From the NCBI GenBank assembly GCA_937889795.1, contig CALBZH010000077.1, forward strand, positions 1 through 20,831: a stretch of DNA of 20,831 bases, given 5' to 3'. Shown here piece after piece: positions 14,627 through 20,831 of this stretch; within the stretch, counting starts at the first letter, position 1, and every line of letters starts with the position of its first letter. The stretch is from an uncultured Syntrophobacteraceae bacterium. GTDB taxonomy: Bacteria > Desulfobacterota > Syntrophobacteria > Syntrophobacterales > Syntrophobacteraceae. The notes beneath the pieces are model-generated. The model worked only from the letters and a program-made list of their open reading frames with translations, was not told where the DNA came from and did no database searches. A program made the translations under genes and the position numbers.

Positions 14627-15454
14627 TCAGACGTCCCGCTTGCCTCTTTCCTTTCGGGATTCCCGCTTCCAGTCCGGACCACGCTTGCCTCTCTGGCGCG
14701 GTTTGGCCGCTGGATCACCACGGCCCTGTGAGACCGCAGAGCCTTCCTGGAAATGTGCCTCCGTGACGAAAAAAGACCCCGGAGTGCCGACTCCCGGTCC
14801 AGATGCTTTCCGGATGGGCTTGTCCTTCCTCCTTTCGCCCGATTTCGTGGAATCCTCCTCCCGGACCAAGGGCATGATGAGGCAGGCAGGAGAGATCTCC
14901 TGGACCAGAAAAAGGGGGCCTCCCGCGGCAAGGAAACGCGTGCCCTCCAAAGCCGCCTGATCGGTCTGGACTTCGATGACGATTCCGTCGGGATCTCTTC
15001 GCCTGGCAATTCGAAGCGCCATTTCCCGGTCGGCCAGAAGGGGAAGCATGGTCCGGCTCGTAGGACGCAGTCCATCTTCCTTAACCTGGGAGAACCGTCG
15101 CCGCGAGCACCCGTAGAAGAGCCTGCGAGGGAGGTTTTCGGCCTCGGCATAAGGAGGTAAGACGAACCCCTCTTTAAGGCGACAACGCTTCCCGTCCAAA
15201 TGGATCGGGAATTCAATCCCCAAGTACTCGATTTCCCGAATATGACTTTCGCGAATGAAGCGCAGGGAAGGGTCCTCCTGCAGGACCCAGTAAAGCTCCT
15301 TCCAGGGCATCGACCCGTCAGCATCCCAGAAAAGGCCGTGCTCGCCGGGGGAATGACAAAGAATGTAGCTCAAGGTCTTTGCAATGGTCTTGGGGTTGTA
15401 AATGGCACACATCGTAAAATTATGAGGACCTCGCTGTTTCGGAAGCGGCACCAT
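14627..15454 (-). CDS. KptA/Tpt1-like RNA 2'-phosphotransferase, divergent active site, basic tail
   Basis: Tpt1/KptA enzymes use NAD+ to remove an internal RNA 2'-phosphate. From ATG 15454 the protein has 275 residues. The N-lobe shows KTLSYILCHSPGEHGLFWDA (26-45), where the family has an LRH-type motif; here Arg is Cys (C33) and H34 is kept. The ADP-ribosyltransferase-like lobe shows RLFYGCSRRRFSQVKEDGLRP (111-131), where the family has YHGT, so the NAD-site His is Tyr. ALRIARRRDPDGIVIEVQ (146-163) keeps the arginine-rich motif, and FLVQEISPACLI follows. Residues after about 198 form a basic, low-complexity tail absent from typical 180-residue members. The start is uncertain: 15412 fits homology best, 15454 has GGGAG upstream, and 15514 overlaps the HDAC gene. 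It lies directly downstream of that gene. Confidence 0.75.
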   Translation of the reverse strand: MVPLPKQRGPHNFTMCAIYNPKTIAKTLSYILCHSPGEHGLFWDADGSMPWKELYWVLQEDPSLRFIRESHIREIEYLGIEFPIHLDGKRCRLKEGFVLPPYAEAENLPRRLFYGCSRRRFSQVKEDGLRPTSRTMLPLLADREMALRIARRRDPDGIVIEVQTDQAALEGTRFLAAGGPLFLVQEISPACLIMPLVREEDSTKSGERRKDKPIRKASGPGVGTPGSFFVTEAHFQEGSAVSQGRGDPAAKPRQRGKRGPDWKRESRKERGKRDV

Positions 15455-15497
15455 CCTGACTCCCGAGAGCCTCGATGATCTCGAGCGCCATGGTCGC

Positions 15498-16421
15498 CTA
15501 TTCAATCGCCTCATCGCCGAGAATCTGAATCACGGGGGGAATGACGGTCCGCGCGATGCTGCTCATCGAGCCGCCGCCGAGGACGACTTCGAGTCGGCCG
15601 CAGCACGTTTCGGAAGCGAGGCGTTTCATCATGGTTGCGATCTGCTTGTCGGCCTCGACGCTGAGTCCTAGGTCGCCGTAGTCCCCCTGATGCGTATCGA
15701 AGCCAAAATACCAGAAGATGAGCTCGGGGCGAAAGCTCTTCACACGAGGCTCAAAGGCTTCAGAAGCCGCACGGACATATCGGGTGTCCACGTCGTCGTC
15801 AACGGGACCGCCAGGCGGGAAGCACCACCGGGAGGCTCCAGGAGCCCTGATATCCACCTTCGTACCGTCCGAGGATTCCTGATCCATCGAGCACACACAG
15901 ACGTGGAGCACATTCGGATCATCGCGGACGAGGGCGCGCGTGCCGTCACCGTGATGGGCATCCGTGTCGAGAATGGCGATGCGTTGAATGCCATGGCTTT
16001 CCCGAAGGGTGTGGATGGCAAGCACCACATCGTTGAAGCAACAATACCCGCCAAAGAAGTCCTTTCCCGAATGGTGCCCGCCGGCACCGATGAAAACGAA
16101 GGCATTGCGGATTTCATTCGAAGCGATCTTTTCTGCGGCCAGGACGACACCTCCCGCGGAATGCCACGCCGTGGAGCAGAGCGGGTCGCGCCTGACGCCT
16201 TCGAGCAGGTCGCGGGTGTGCACCTTGAGAAGCAGCTCCTCCGAAATTGGAGGAGACTCGAAGAGGCGAAAGCGGGGGTTGTCCATGAAGGGTTTCAGTG
16301 CCTTGGGAAAGTCAAAGAGACGCGAGCCCTGAGTGAGGTAGCTCTTGCGGCTGAAACTGGGGTGGTAGACGATCCCGGTAACAGGGGGAGTTGAAACCCG
16401 CAGGCTTGACTCGGTCATCAT
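15498..16421 (-). CDS. Histone-deacetylase-family (arginase-fold) hydrolase, Tyr site changed
   Basis: A 307-residue zinc hydrolase of the HDAC/AcuC/acetylpolyamine amidohydrolase superfamily, presumably removing acyl groups from small molecules or proteins. The active-site dyad H116/H117 lies in AGGHHSGKDFFGGYCCFNDVV. Zinc ligands are D154 and H156 in LDTDAHHGDGTR (151-162) and D242 in FGFDTHQGDYGDLGLS (239-254). Where the family has EGGY with the transition-state Tyr, this protein reads LGGGS (281-285), so Ser replaces Tyr unless another Tyr substitutes. ATG 16421 has GGAG seven bases upstream. The KptA-like gene follows on the same strand with a short gap or overlap depending on its start, suggesting a two-gene operon. 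An AT-rich stretch (16445-16458) lies upstream, but I could not define a matched -35. Confidence 0.88.
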   Translation of the reverse strand: MMTESSLRVSTPPVTGIVYHPSFSRKSYLTQGSRLFDFPKALKPFMDNPRFRLFESPPISEELLLKVHTRDLLEGVRRDPLCSTAWHSAGGVVLAAEKIASNEIRNAFVFIGAGGHHSGKDFFGGYCCFNDVVLAIHTLRESHGIQRIAILDTDAHHGDGTRALVRDDPNVLHVCVCSMDQESSDGTKVDIRAPGASRWCFPPGGPVDDDVDTRYVRAASEAFEPRVKSFRPELIFWYFGFDTHQGDYGDLGLSVEADKQIATMMKRLASETCCGRLEVVLGGGSMSSIARTVIPPVIQILGDEAIE

Positions 16422-16528
16422 GGGCGAGCTCCAGTTAAGTTGACATAATATATCTTATCGGACGTCATGCTTGTGTGGCGCCAAGACGGACCTCCTGGCA
16501 ACCCTTGTGACAGTCCCGTTTTTTCCCC

Positions 16529-16557
16529 TTGACTTCTAAGCACCGCTCCACTATAAA
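16529..16557 (+). promoter_or_regulatory. Strong sigma70 promoter for tRNA-Gly
   Basis: TTGACT (16529-16534), 17-bp spacer, TATAAA (16552-16557); both hexamers match five of six consensus bases. Transcription would start near 16564, about ten bases before the mature tRNA 5' end. Confidence 0.8.
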
Positions 16558-16573
16558 CCGTCTTCGCAACTGA

Positions 16574-16648
<75 letters not shown>

Positions 16649-16659
16649 ACGAAAATCCA

Positions 16660-16686
16660 GGGTGGTTTCAAACCACCCTTTTTTTT
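16660..16686 (+). terminator. Rho-independent terminator of tRNA-Gly
   Basis: GGGTGGTTT and AAACCACCC (16660-16678) form a stem of seven to eight bp with a short loop, immediately followed by eight T (16679-16686). It lies 11 bases after the tRNA CCA end, so the tRNA is a monocistronic unit separate from the DHH gene that follows. Confidence 0.9.
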
Positions 16687-16729
16687 ACAACCCGCTCGTC
16701 GAATCGACTCTCCCTTTCAGCCGGATGCC

Positions 16730-17761
16730 ATGTCAACGGAGCCAGCAAGCCCAGAATCCAGCCCGGCCAAAAGGAACCGTTCCCCAAAAGATCGGTTGAA
16801 GAACTTCTACGCCCACTTCGAGCACAAAGACCACGTTCTGGTCACCATCGACCCCGATCCCGATGCCATCGGCTCCGCACTGGCGGTCAAACGCCTTCTC
16901 TGGCGCAAGGTTCAGTCCTGCACCATCGGCATCATACGCCCCATTCGACGGCTTAACAACCTCACTATGGTCCGGCTCCTGAGACTTCCCATGGTGCAAC
17001 TGCAGAAAGCCGTGATCCCGAAGCATGACAAGTGCGTGGTGGTGGACGGACAGCCCCACCACAACGAGCTCTTTCGGCAATTTTCCTATGAAGTGGTGAT
17101 CGACCATCATCCGCACAACCTGGAGATCGCTGCCCCATTTGTGGATGTTCGCCCTAGCCTTGGCGCGACCTCGACCATTTTGACCGAATATCTCAAGGCC
17201 GCCGGCATCAAGCCAGCTCAGGCACTGGCCACCACCTTGATTTATGGCATCAAGACAGACACTCGAAGCTTCGAGAGACACACGCATGTCTCGGACATCG
17301 AAGCCTTCCGCTATCTGTTTCCCCTGGCCAACCACAGCGTTCTGAGAAAGATCGAGATCTCGGATTTGTCCCTCAAAGACCTGCGTTTCTTCCACAAGGC
17401 GGTCGAGCGCAAGCATGTGGTCAAGGACAGGATGTTCGTCCACCTGGACGAGGTTACAACGGCGGACATCCTGGTTGAGATCGCGGAGTTCTTGCTCAAG
17501 GTCCACAATGTTTCGTGGAGTATCATTTCGGGGACATTTGAAGGGAGCCTCATTATCGTGGTTCGCAATGACGGATACCGCAAAGATGCCGGCAAGCTCG
17601 TAAGGCGCGCATTCGGAGAGCTGGGGTGCGCAGGCGGCCATCAGGCGATGGCACGAGCCGAAATCCCGCTCAAGAACCTTTCCAAGCATCTGGGCAGCCG
17701 ATCATCCGCAGCCATCGAAGCCTTCATTCGCCGGCAGATGTCCCCCATTTCCCAAAGCTGA
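16730..17761 (+). CDS. DHH/DHHA1-family phosphoesterase (NrnA-like)
   Basis: A 343-residue metal-dependent phosphoesterase. Relatives degrade short oligoribonucleotides (nanoRNase) and/or pAp. Motif I is [10 protein letters not shown] (41-50), motif [12 protein letters not shown] (103-112), motif III the DHH of VVIDHHP (122-128), and motif [11 protein letters not shown] (173-181, D177). The C-terminal DHHA1 domain has the Gly-rich [12 protein letters not shown] (299-310). Many relatives have His at the start of motif I (HPDPD or HxxPD); here that position is Asp. Substrate is inferred from family only. The frame runs back into the tRNA, but ATG 16730 is the only reasonable start, although it has a poor ribosome site. 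RNase HI begins seven bases after its stop, so the two are almost certainly co-transcribed. Confidence 0.85.
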   Translation: MSTEPASPESSPAKRNRSPKDRLKNFYAHFEHKDHVLVTIDPDPDAIGSALAVKRLLWRKVQSCTIGIIRPIRRLNNLTMVRLLRLPMVQLQKAVIPKHDKCVVVDGQPHHNELFRQFSYEVVIDHHPHNLEIAAPFVDVRPSLGATSTILTEYLKAAGIKPAQALATTLIYGIKTDTRSFERHTHVSDIEAFRYLFPLANHSVLRKIEISDLSLKDLRFFHKAVERKHVVKDRMFVHLDEVTTADILVEIAEFLLKVHNVSWSIISGTFEGSLIIVVRNDGYRKDAGKLVRRAFGELGCAGGHQAMARAEIPLKNLSKHLGSRSSAAIEAFIRRQMSPISQS

Positions 17762-17768
17762 CAAGCAG

Positions 17769-18236
17769 TTGAAGCCCTCGTTTCGAAAACAGGTGGAGAT
17801 TTTCGCGGACGGCGCATGCTCCGGCAATCCTGGTCCAGGCGGCTGGGGCGCTCTTCTTCGCTACAAGGGCGTGGAGAAGGAGCTCAGCGGATTTGATCCC
17901 ATGACCACGAACAACCGCATGGAGATGACGGCCGTAATCGAGGCCCTCGGGGCCCTCAAAGAGCCCTGCTCCGTTGTCATCTGCACCGACTCCCAGTACC
18001 TGCGCGATGGCATCACCTCCTGGATTCACAAGTGGAAGCGCAACGGCTGGCTGACCAGTGGGAGGGAGCCTGTCAAGAACAAGGACCTTTGGGAAGCCCT
18101 GGATGAAGCCGTCCAAAGACACCGGGTCGAGTGGAAATGGGTAAAGGGTCATGCCGGACACCCGGAAAACGAGCGCTGTGACGCCCTTGCGCGGCAGGCG
18201 GTTCGAAATGGGGCGGTCTCACGGCTGCACGACTAG
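17769..18236 (+). CDS. rnhA: Ribonuclease HI
   Basis: Degrades the RNA strand of RNA-DNA hybrids: R-loops, Okazaki primers. At 155 residues it is the size of E. coli RNase HI. The catalytic carboxylates are all visible: D14 in [17 protein letters not shown] (11-27), E52 in NNRMEMTAV (48-56), D74 in CTDSQYL (72-78) and D138 in NERCDAL (134-140). The loop histidine H128 is in VKGHAG. The basic handle KWKRNGWLT (88-96) is present. The start is a TTG at 17769, seven bases after the DHH gene stop, so translation may depend on coupling to that gene. A GTG at 17793 would leave out only the non-conserved first eight residues. Confidence 0.95.
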   Translation: MKPSFRKQVEIFADGACSGNPGPGGWGALLRYKGVEKELSGFDPMTTNNRMEMTAVIEALGALKEPCSVVICTDSQYLRDGITSWIHKWKRNGWLTSGREPVKNKDLWEALDEAVQRHRVEWKWVKGHAGHPENERCDALARQAVRNGAVSRLHD

Positions 18237-18327
18237 AGTCTGAAGTGAGAAAATGGGTTATAAGGAGTTGGCCTGAGACAATCCACGGGTGTGGCGGTGA
18301 AGCATTCAGAGGCGTGGGCGTGCGATT

Positions 18328-18792
18328 GTGAATGACACGACAGAAAGCTTGACGAAAGATGATGCGTCCGCCCACGAGACGCCCCGGGAAGTGGTGCTGT
18401 ACATGCTCCACTGTGGTCTCGACGGGAAGCTTTTGCAGGAGATCTGCAGACAGCACGGATTTGAATTGACCATCCATCAATTCCCCCGGGAAGAGCTCTT
18501 CGCCTATCAGATGCACGAGAAGCGCAAGGCTCCCGATCTGATTCTCATTCGGGGCCACTTCATTTCTCTCCTTCACGAGGTCGACAAGAAGCGAAACATC
18601 CCCTACGTGGTCGTATCTTCGAAGCTCAAGTACGGGGACGGTCAGCCCGTCTTCATCCATGCGGACCATGGTTACGGGGAAAGCAACCGCCTGAGCCTTT
18701 ATCACTCGCTCGCAGAGACCATTAAAGGGATGATCCAAACGCGCTTGGGCCTACCGACGGAGCCAGACACACCGAAGTCAGAGCAGGCATAA
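18328..18792 (+). CDS. Uncharacterised 154-residue protein, alpha/beta pattern
   Basis: Not recognised. GTG start at 18328 with only a weak ribosome site; a start at the ATG for Met27 is possible. The first 20 residues are polar and probably disordered. After that the pattern alternates strands and helices: VVLYMLHCG, then KLLQEICRQHG, FELTIHQF, APDLILIRGHFISLLHEV, then IPYVVVSSKLKYG and VFIHADHGYGESNRLSLYHS. This resembles a receiver-like or flavodoxin-like fold but without the acidic pair or phospho-acceptor pattern of response regulators. It lies 91 bp after RNase HI and 57 bp before the second HDAC-family gene, all on the same strand. No membrane segment or signal peptide. Confidence 0.6.
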   Translation: MNDTTESLTKDDASAHETPREVVLYMLHCGLDGKLLQEICRQHGFELTIHQFPREELFAYQMHEKRKAPDLILIRGHFISLLHEVDKKRNIPYVVVSSKLKYGDGQPVFIHADHGYGESNRLSLYHSLAETIKGMIQTRLGLPTEPDTPKSEQA

Positions 18793-18849
18793 CTGTCGCC
18801 GGCTACCCGTCTTTTCGAACGACAATGTGTCAACGAGGGAAGGTGCGGG

Positions 18850-19617
18850 TTGAAGATCGTCTATCACGAGAGCTACCTGACAGCCTATTTCACCGCAACG
18901 GTGGAGAGTCCGCTCCGAGCCAGAGTTATCTACCAGAAGTTGCGCCAGCATTACGACACGGTCTCTCCAGAGCCAGCTTCGATAGCGGACATCCTTCGCG
19001 TTCACTCCCGAGACCATGTGGACCGGGTCAGGCAGGAGGGAAAGGATATCTTCGAGACGGCCCTGCTGGCTGCTGGAGGAGCGCTCACGGCAGCTCGCAC
19101 GGCTCTTGCGGGAGAGAGCGCTTTCGCTGTGATTCGGCCGCCTGGTCACCACGCACGGAGATCCTCGTTTGGAGGGTTTTGCTTTTTTAACAATATGGCG
19201 GTCGCTCTTGCGGCCCTGCTCGACAGTGGCGCGATTCGATCGGCGGCGGTGGTGGATTTCGATATGCACTGGGGCGACGGTACGGCGGACATCTTTTCCG
19301 CGACATCGGCGGTGAGCATCGTCGATGTGTGTGCTCGGGACCGCGAAGTTTATTTGAAGACGCTTCTCGGCGAGATGGGACGGCTCCCCCAGGTCGATCT
19401 GATCGGGGCATCCGCCGGTTTTGACCTTTACGCTCGTGATTGGGGTGCACTGCTCGAGACGGAGGACTATCATTCGATGGGGAGAGCGATCCGCCAAGCA
19501 GCCATCGAGAAAGCCAACGGGCGTGTCTTCGGGATCCTGGAAGGAGGGTATTACCTGAATGACCTGGGCGCAAACGCCCTCGCCTTCTGCCGTGGATTGG
19601 ACGGTTCGGAGCTCTGA
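18850..19617 (+). CDS. Second HDAC-family hydrolase, canonical active site, short form
   Basis: A 255-residue zinc hydrolase of the HDAC/AcuC/acetylpolyamine amidohydrolase superfamily. The dyad H100/H101 lies in RPPGHHARRSSFGGFCFFNN (96-115). Zinc ligands are D138 and H140 in VDFDMHWGDGT (135-145) and D192 in SAGFDLYARD (188-197). The transition-state tyrosine is Y234 in LEGGYYL (230-236). It is shorter than typical bacterial members of 300 residues or more, mainly at the N-terminus and in a loop after residue 160. Start is a TTG at 18850 with AAGG upstream, giving MKIVYHESY, which matches the family N-terminus. The substrate may be an acetylated polyamine or other acylated small molecule. 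It is convergent with the histidine kinase at the right edge. Confidence 0.88.
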   Translation: MKIVYHESYLTAYFTATVESPLRARVIYQKLRQHYDTVSPEPASIADILRVHSRDHVDRVRQEGKDIFETALLAAGGALTAARTALAGESAFAVIRPPGHHARRSSFGGFCFFNNMAVALAALLDSGAIRSAAVVDFDMHWGDGTADIFSATSAVSIVDVCARDREVYLKTLLGEMGRLPQVDLIGASAGFDLYARDWGALLETEDYHSMGRAIRQAAIEKANGRVFGILEGGYYLNDLGANALAFCRGLDGSEL

Positions 19618-19668
19618 CCCGCGATCGCTCGTCCCCCTCCGTCTCTTCCACTCCCTGTCGAGGAGGGG

Positions 19669-20831
19669 TTATAGGGGTACACCGATCCCGCTTCTCGGAA
19701 AATAGACTTGAAAGGAAGTCCCTGAGCCCGGCTCACTCCGCACGACGATGTGTCCCTGATGCTGTCTCACGATGCCATACACCGTTGAAAGCCCCAGGCC
19801 GGTACCCCGGCCCAGTGTCTTGGTCGTGAAGAAGGGATCGAAAATCCTGGCAAGGGTGTCGCGGTCCATCCCAGTGCCCGTGTCGCTGATTTTCATGAGG
19901 GTGTACGAGCCCGGTGTGAGTCCGTTTGGCCTCAGAGAGTGTTCCTCCTGATCAACGATGACGTCTGTGGTCTCGATGGTCAGAACGCCTCCTTCCGGCA
20001 TCGCATCCTGAGCGTTGACGGCGAGGTTCAACAGGATTTGCTCGATCTGCCCCGCGTCCCCGCTGACAAGCCCCACCCCTTCGGAGAGGTGGGTTTCAAT
20101 AGCCACATTCTCCCGGATCATGCGCCGCAGCATGCTCTCGAAACCTCGGATCACGGAATTGAGATCGATTGGCCGGATTTCGAGGGTCTGCTTTCTGGCG
20201 AAGGCCAGAAGCTGTTTCGTGAGGTCCCTGGCGCGCTCGGCGGCACGGATGATTTGCTGCAGATCATCGGCATGCTGATGGTCCTTCGAGATGTCGTCGC
20301 GAATCAATTCGGCGTAGCCGAGGATCGGTGTGAGCATGTTGTTGAAATCGTGGGCCACACCACCCGCCAGTTGTCCGAGCGACTCGAGTCTTCTCACTTG
20401 CATGAGCTGCTCTTCCAGCTTGATCCGCTCCTCTTCCGCGTTCTTTCGCTCGGTGATATCGAGGGCCGTGAAGGTGACTCCCTTGGAATGATCGTCCGTA
20501 TCGAACGGGGTTGAGCTCAACAGAATGTGGATGATCTTCCCGTCTTTGCGCTGCCAGCGTGTTTCGACCGTTCCGGTCCCTTTCTCCGAGATTTGACGAT
20601 ATTTTTCGCGTCCGACCCACTCGAAGTCCTCATCCGACGGGTACAGCATGCGCGCGCTTTGCCCCAGGAGATCCTCCCTGTCATAGCCGGTGATTTCGCA
20701 CAGCCGGTCGTTGGCCTCCACGATCACACGGTCCACGACAACCCCAATTCCCGTGGGAGCGGCAAGAAAGATGCTTCGGAGCTTTTCCTCGTTGCGTCGC
20801 AAGGCACGTTCGGCCCTGACGCGATTCTCGA
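19669..20831 (-). CDS. PAS-domain sensor histidine kinase, N-terminus cut by window edge
   Basis: At least 386 residues are visible; the frame continues past the right edge with a coiled-coil-like ENRVRAERAL segment, so the true start is outside. Numbering from Leu at 20802: a PAS domain (about 5-118, with ITGYDREDLLG and FTALDITERK), HisKA with H151 in GGVAHDFNN, and an HATPase with N-box ILLNLAVNAQDAM. The G1 box is DTGTGM, the F box IFDPFFTTK, and the G2 box GRGTGLGLSTVYG. It ends PRSGIGVPL without a receiver domain, so its partner regulator is encoded elsewhere. All catalytic boxes are intact, unlike the changed G1 box of the hybrid kinase at 2948-5317. The signal is unknown; more PAS domains are likely beyond the edge. 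Confidence 0.92.
   Translation of the reverse strand, partial: ENRVRAERALRRNEEKLRSIFLAAPTGIGVVVDRVIVEANDRLCEITGYDREDLLGQSARMLYPSDEDFEWVGREKYRQISEKGTGTVETRWQRKDGKIIHILLSSTPFDTDDHSKGVTFTALDITERKNAEEERIKLEEQLMQVRRLESLGQLAGGVAHDFNNMLTPILGYAELIRDDISKDHQHADDLQQIIRAAERARDLTKQLLAFARKQTLEIRPIDLNSVIRGFESMLRRMIRENVAIETHLSEGVGLVSGDAGQIEQILLNLAVNAQDAMPEGGVLTIETTDVIVDQEEHSLRPNGLTPGSYTLMKISDTGTGMDRDTLARIFDPFFTTKTLGRGTGLGLSTVYGIVRQHQGHIVVRSEPGSGTSFQVYFPRSGIGVPL

Noticed and set aside
15690..16394. Plus-strand frame of 234 codons
   Set aside because: Antisense to the HDAC-family gene; no domain seen.
16440..16468. TTGACA upstream of tRNA-Gly as a promoter
   Set aside because: No -10-like hexamer lies at 16-18 bp; the TTGACT/TATAAA pair at 16529-16557 is far better placed.
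16733..17689. Minus-strand frame of 318 codons
   Set aside because: Antisense to the DHH phosphoesterase, which has all four catalytic motifs.
18778..19497. Minus-strand frame of 239 codons
   Set aside because: Antisense to the second HDAC-family gene; no domain seen.

Overview
The window comes from a GC-rich Gram-negative bacterium. GmhB (LPS heptose synthesis), an OmpA-type outer-membrane lipoprotein and a TamB/AsmA-like fragment point to a double-membrane cell. The mix of PAS/Cache histidine kinases, a LivK-type binding protein, a stand-alone 10-formyl-THF-hydrolase-like protein, a small SAP/Cys-rich protein and bacterial HDAC-family proteins resembles Deltaproteobacteria (Desulfobacterota), for example a Syntrophobacter relative. 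That placement is inference from gene content. I see no CRISPR array, insertion sequence, phage or plasmid gene.

Layout. 1-1877 (minus): gmhB followed by pckA (ATP-type PEP carboxykinase), which runs off the left edge. 1878-2079 is a divergent promoter region. 2080-5317 (plus): rnc (RNase III), then a membrane-bound Cache-PAS hybrid histidine kinase. 5318-5729 is the only long gap without a convincing gene. 5730-7323 (plus): a formyltransferase-fold protein and hisB. 7378-8202 (minus): an RluA-family pseudouridine synthase whose C-terminus runs into a purine-rich repeat. 8226-9713 (plus): one polypeptide joining an RsmG (16S rRNA m7G) domain to a SpoU/TrmH 2'-O-methyltransferase domain. 9776-11608 (minus): OmpA/Gly-zipper lipoprotein and a Zn alcohol dehydrogenase. 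11778-13103 (plus): a short TamB/AsmA-like protein, a SAP-domain mini-protein and an unknown protein. 13253-14380 (plus): LivK-type binding protein. 14627-16421 (minus): an HDAC-family protein followed by a divergent KptA/Tpt1-like RNA 2'-phosphotransferase. 16574-16648: tRNA-Gly(GCC) with clear promoter and terminator. 16730-19617 (plus): DHH/DHHA1 phosphoesterase, RNase HI, an unknown protein and a second HDAC-family protein. 19669-20831 (minus): the C-terminal part of a PAS histidine kinase cut by the right edge.

Themes. RNA processing is strongly represented: RNase III, pseudouridine synthase, the rRNA/tRNA methyltransferase fusion, KptA-like protein, DHH oligonucleotide phosphoesterase, RNase HI and a tRNA. 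The two points most worth following are the RsmG-SpoU fusion and the HDAC/KptA-like gene pair. In that pair both proteins keep the fold motifs of their families but change recognisable active-site residues. The other genes are ordinary housekeeping, transport and signalling functions.
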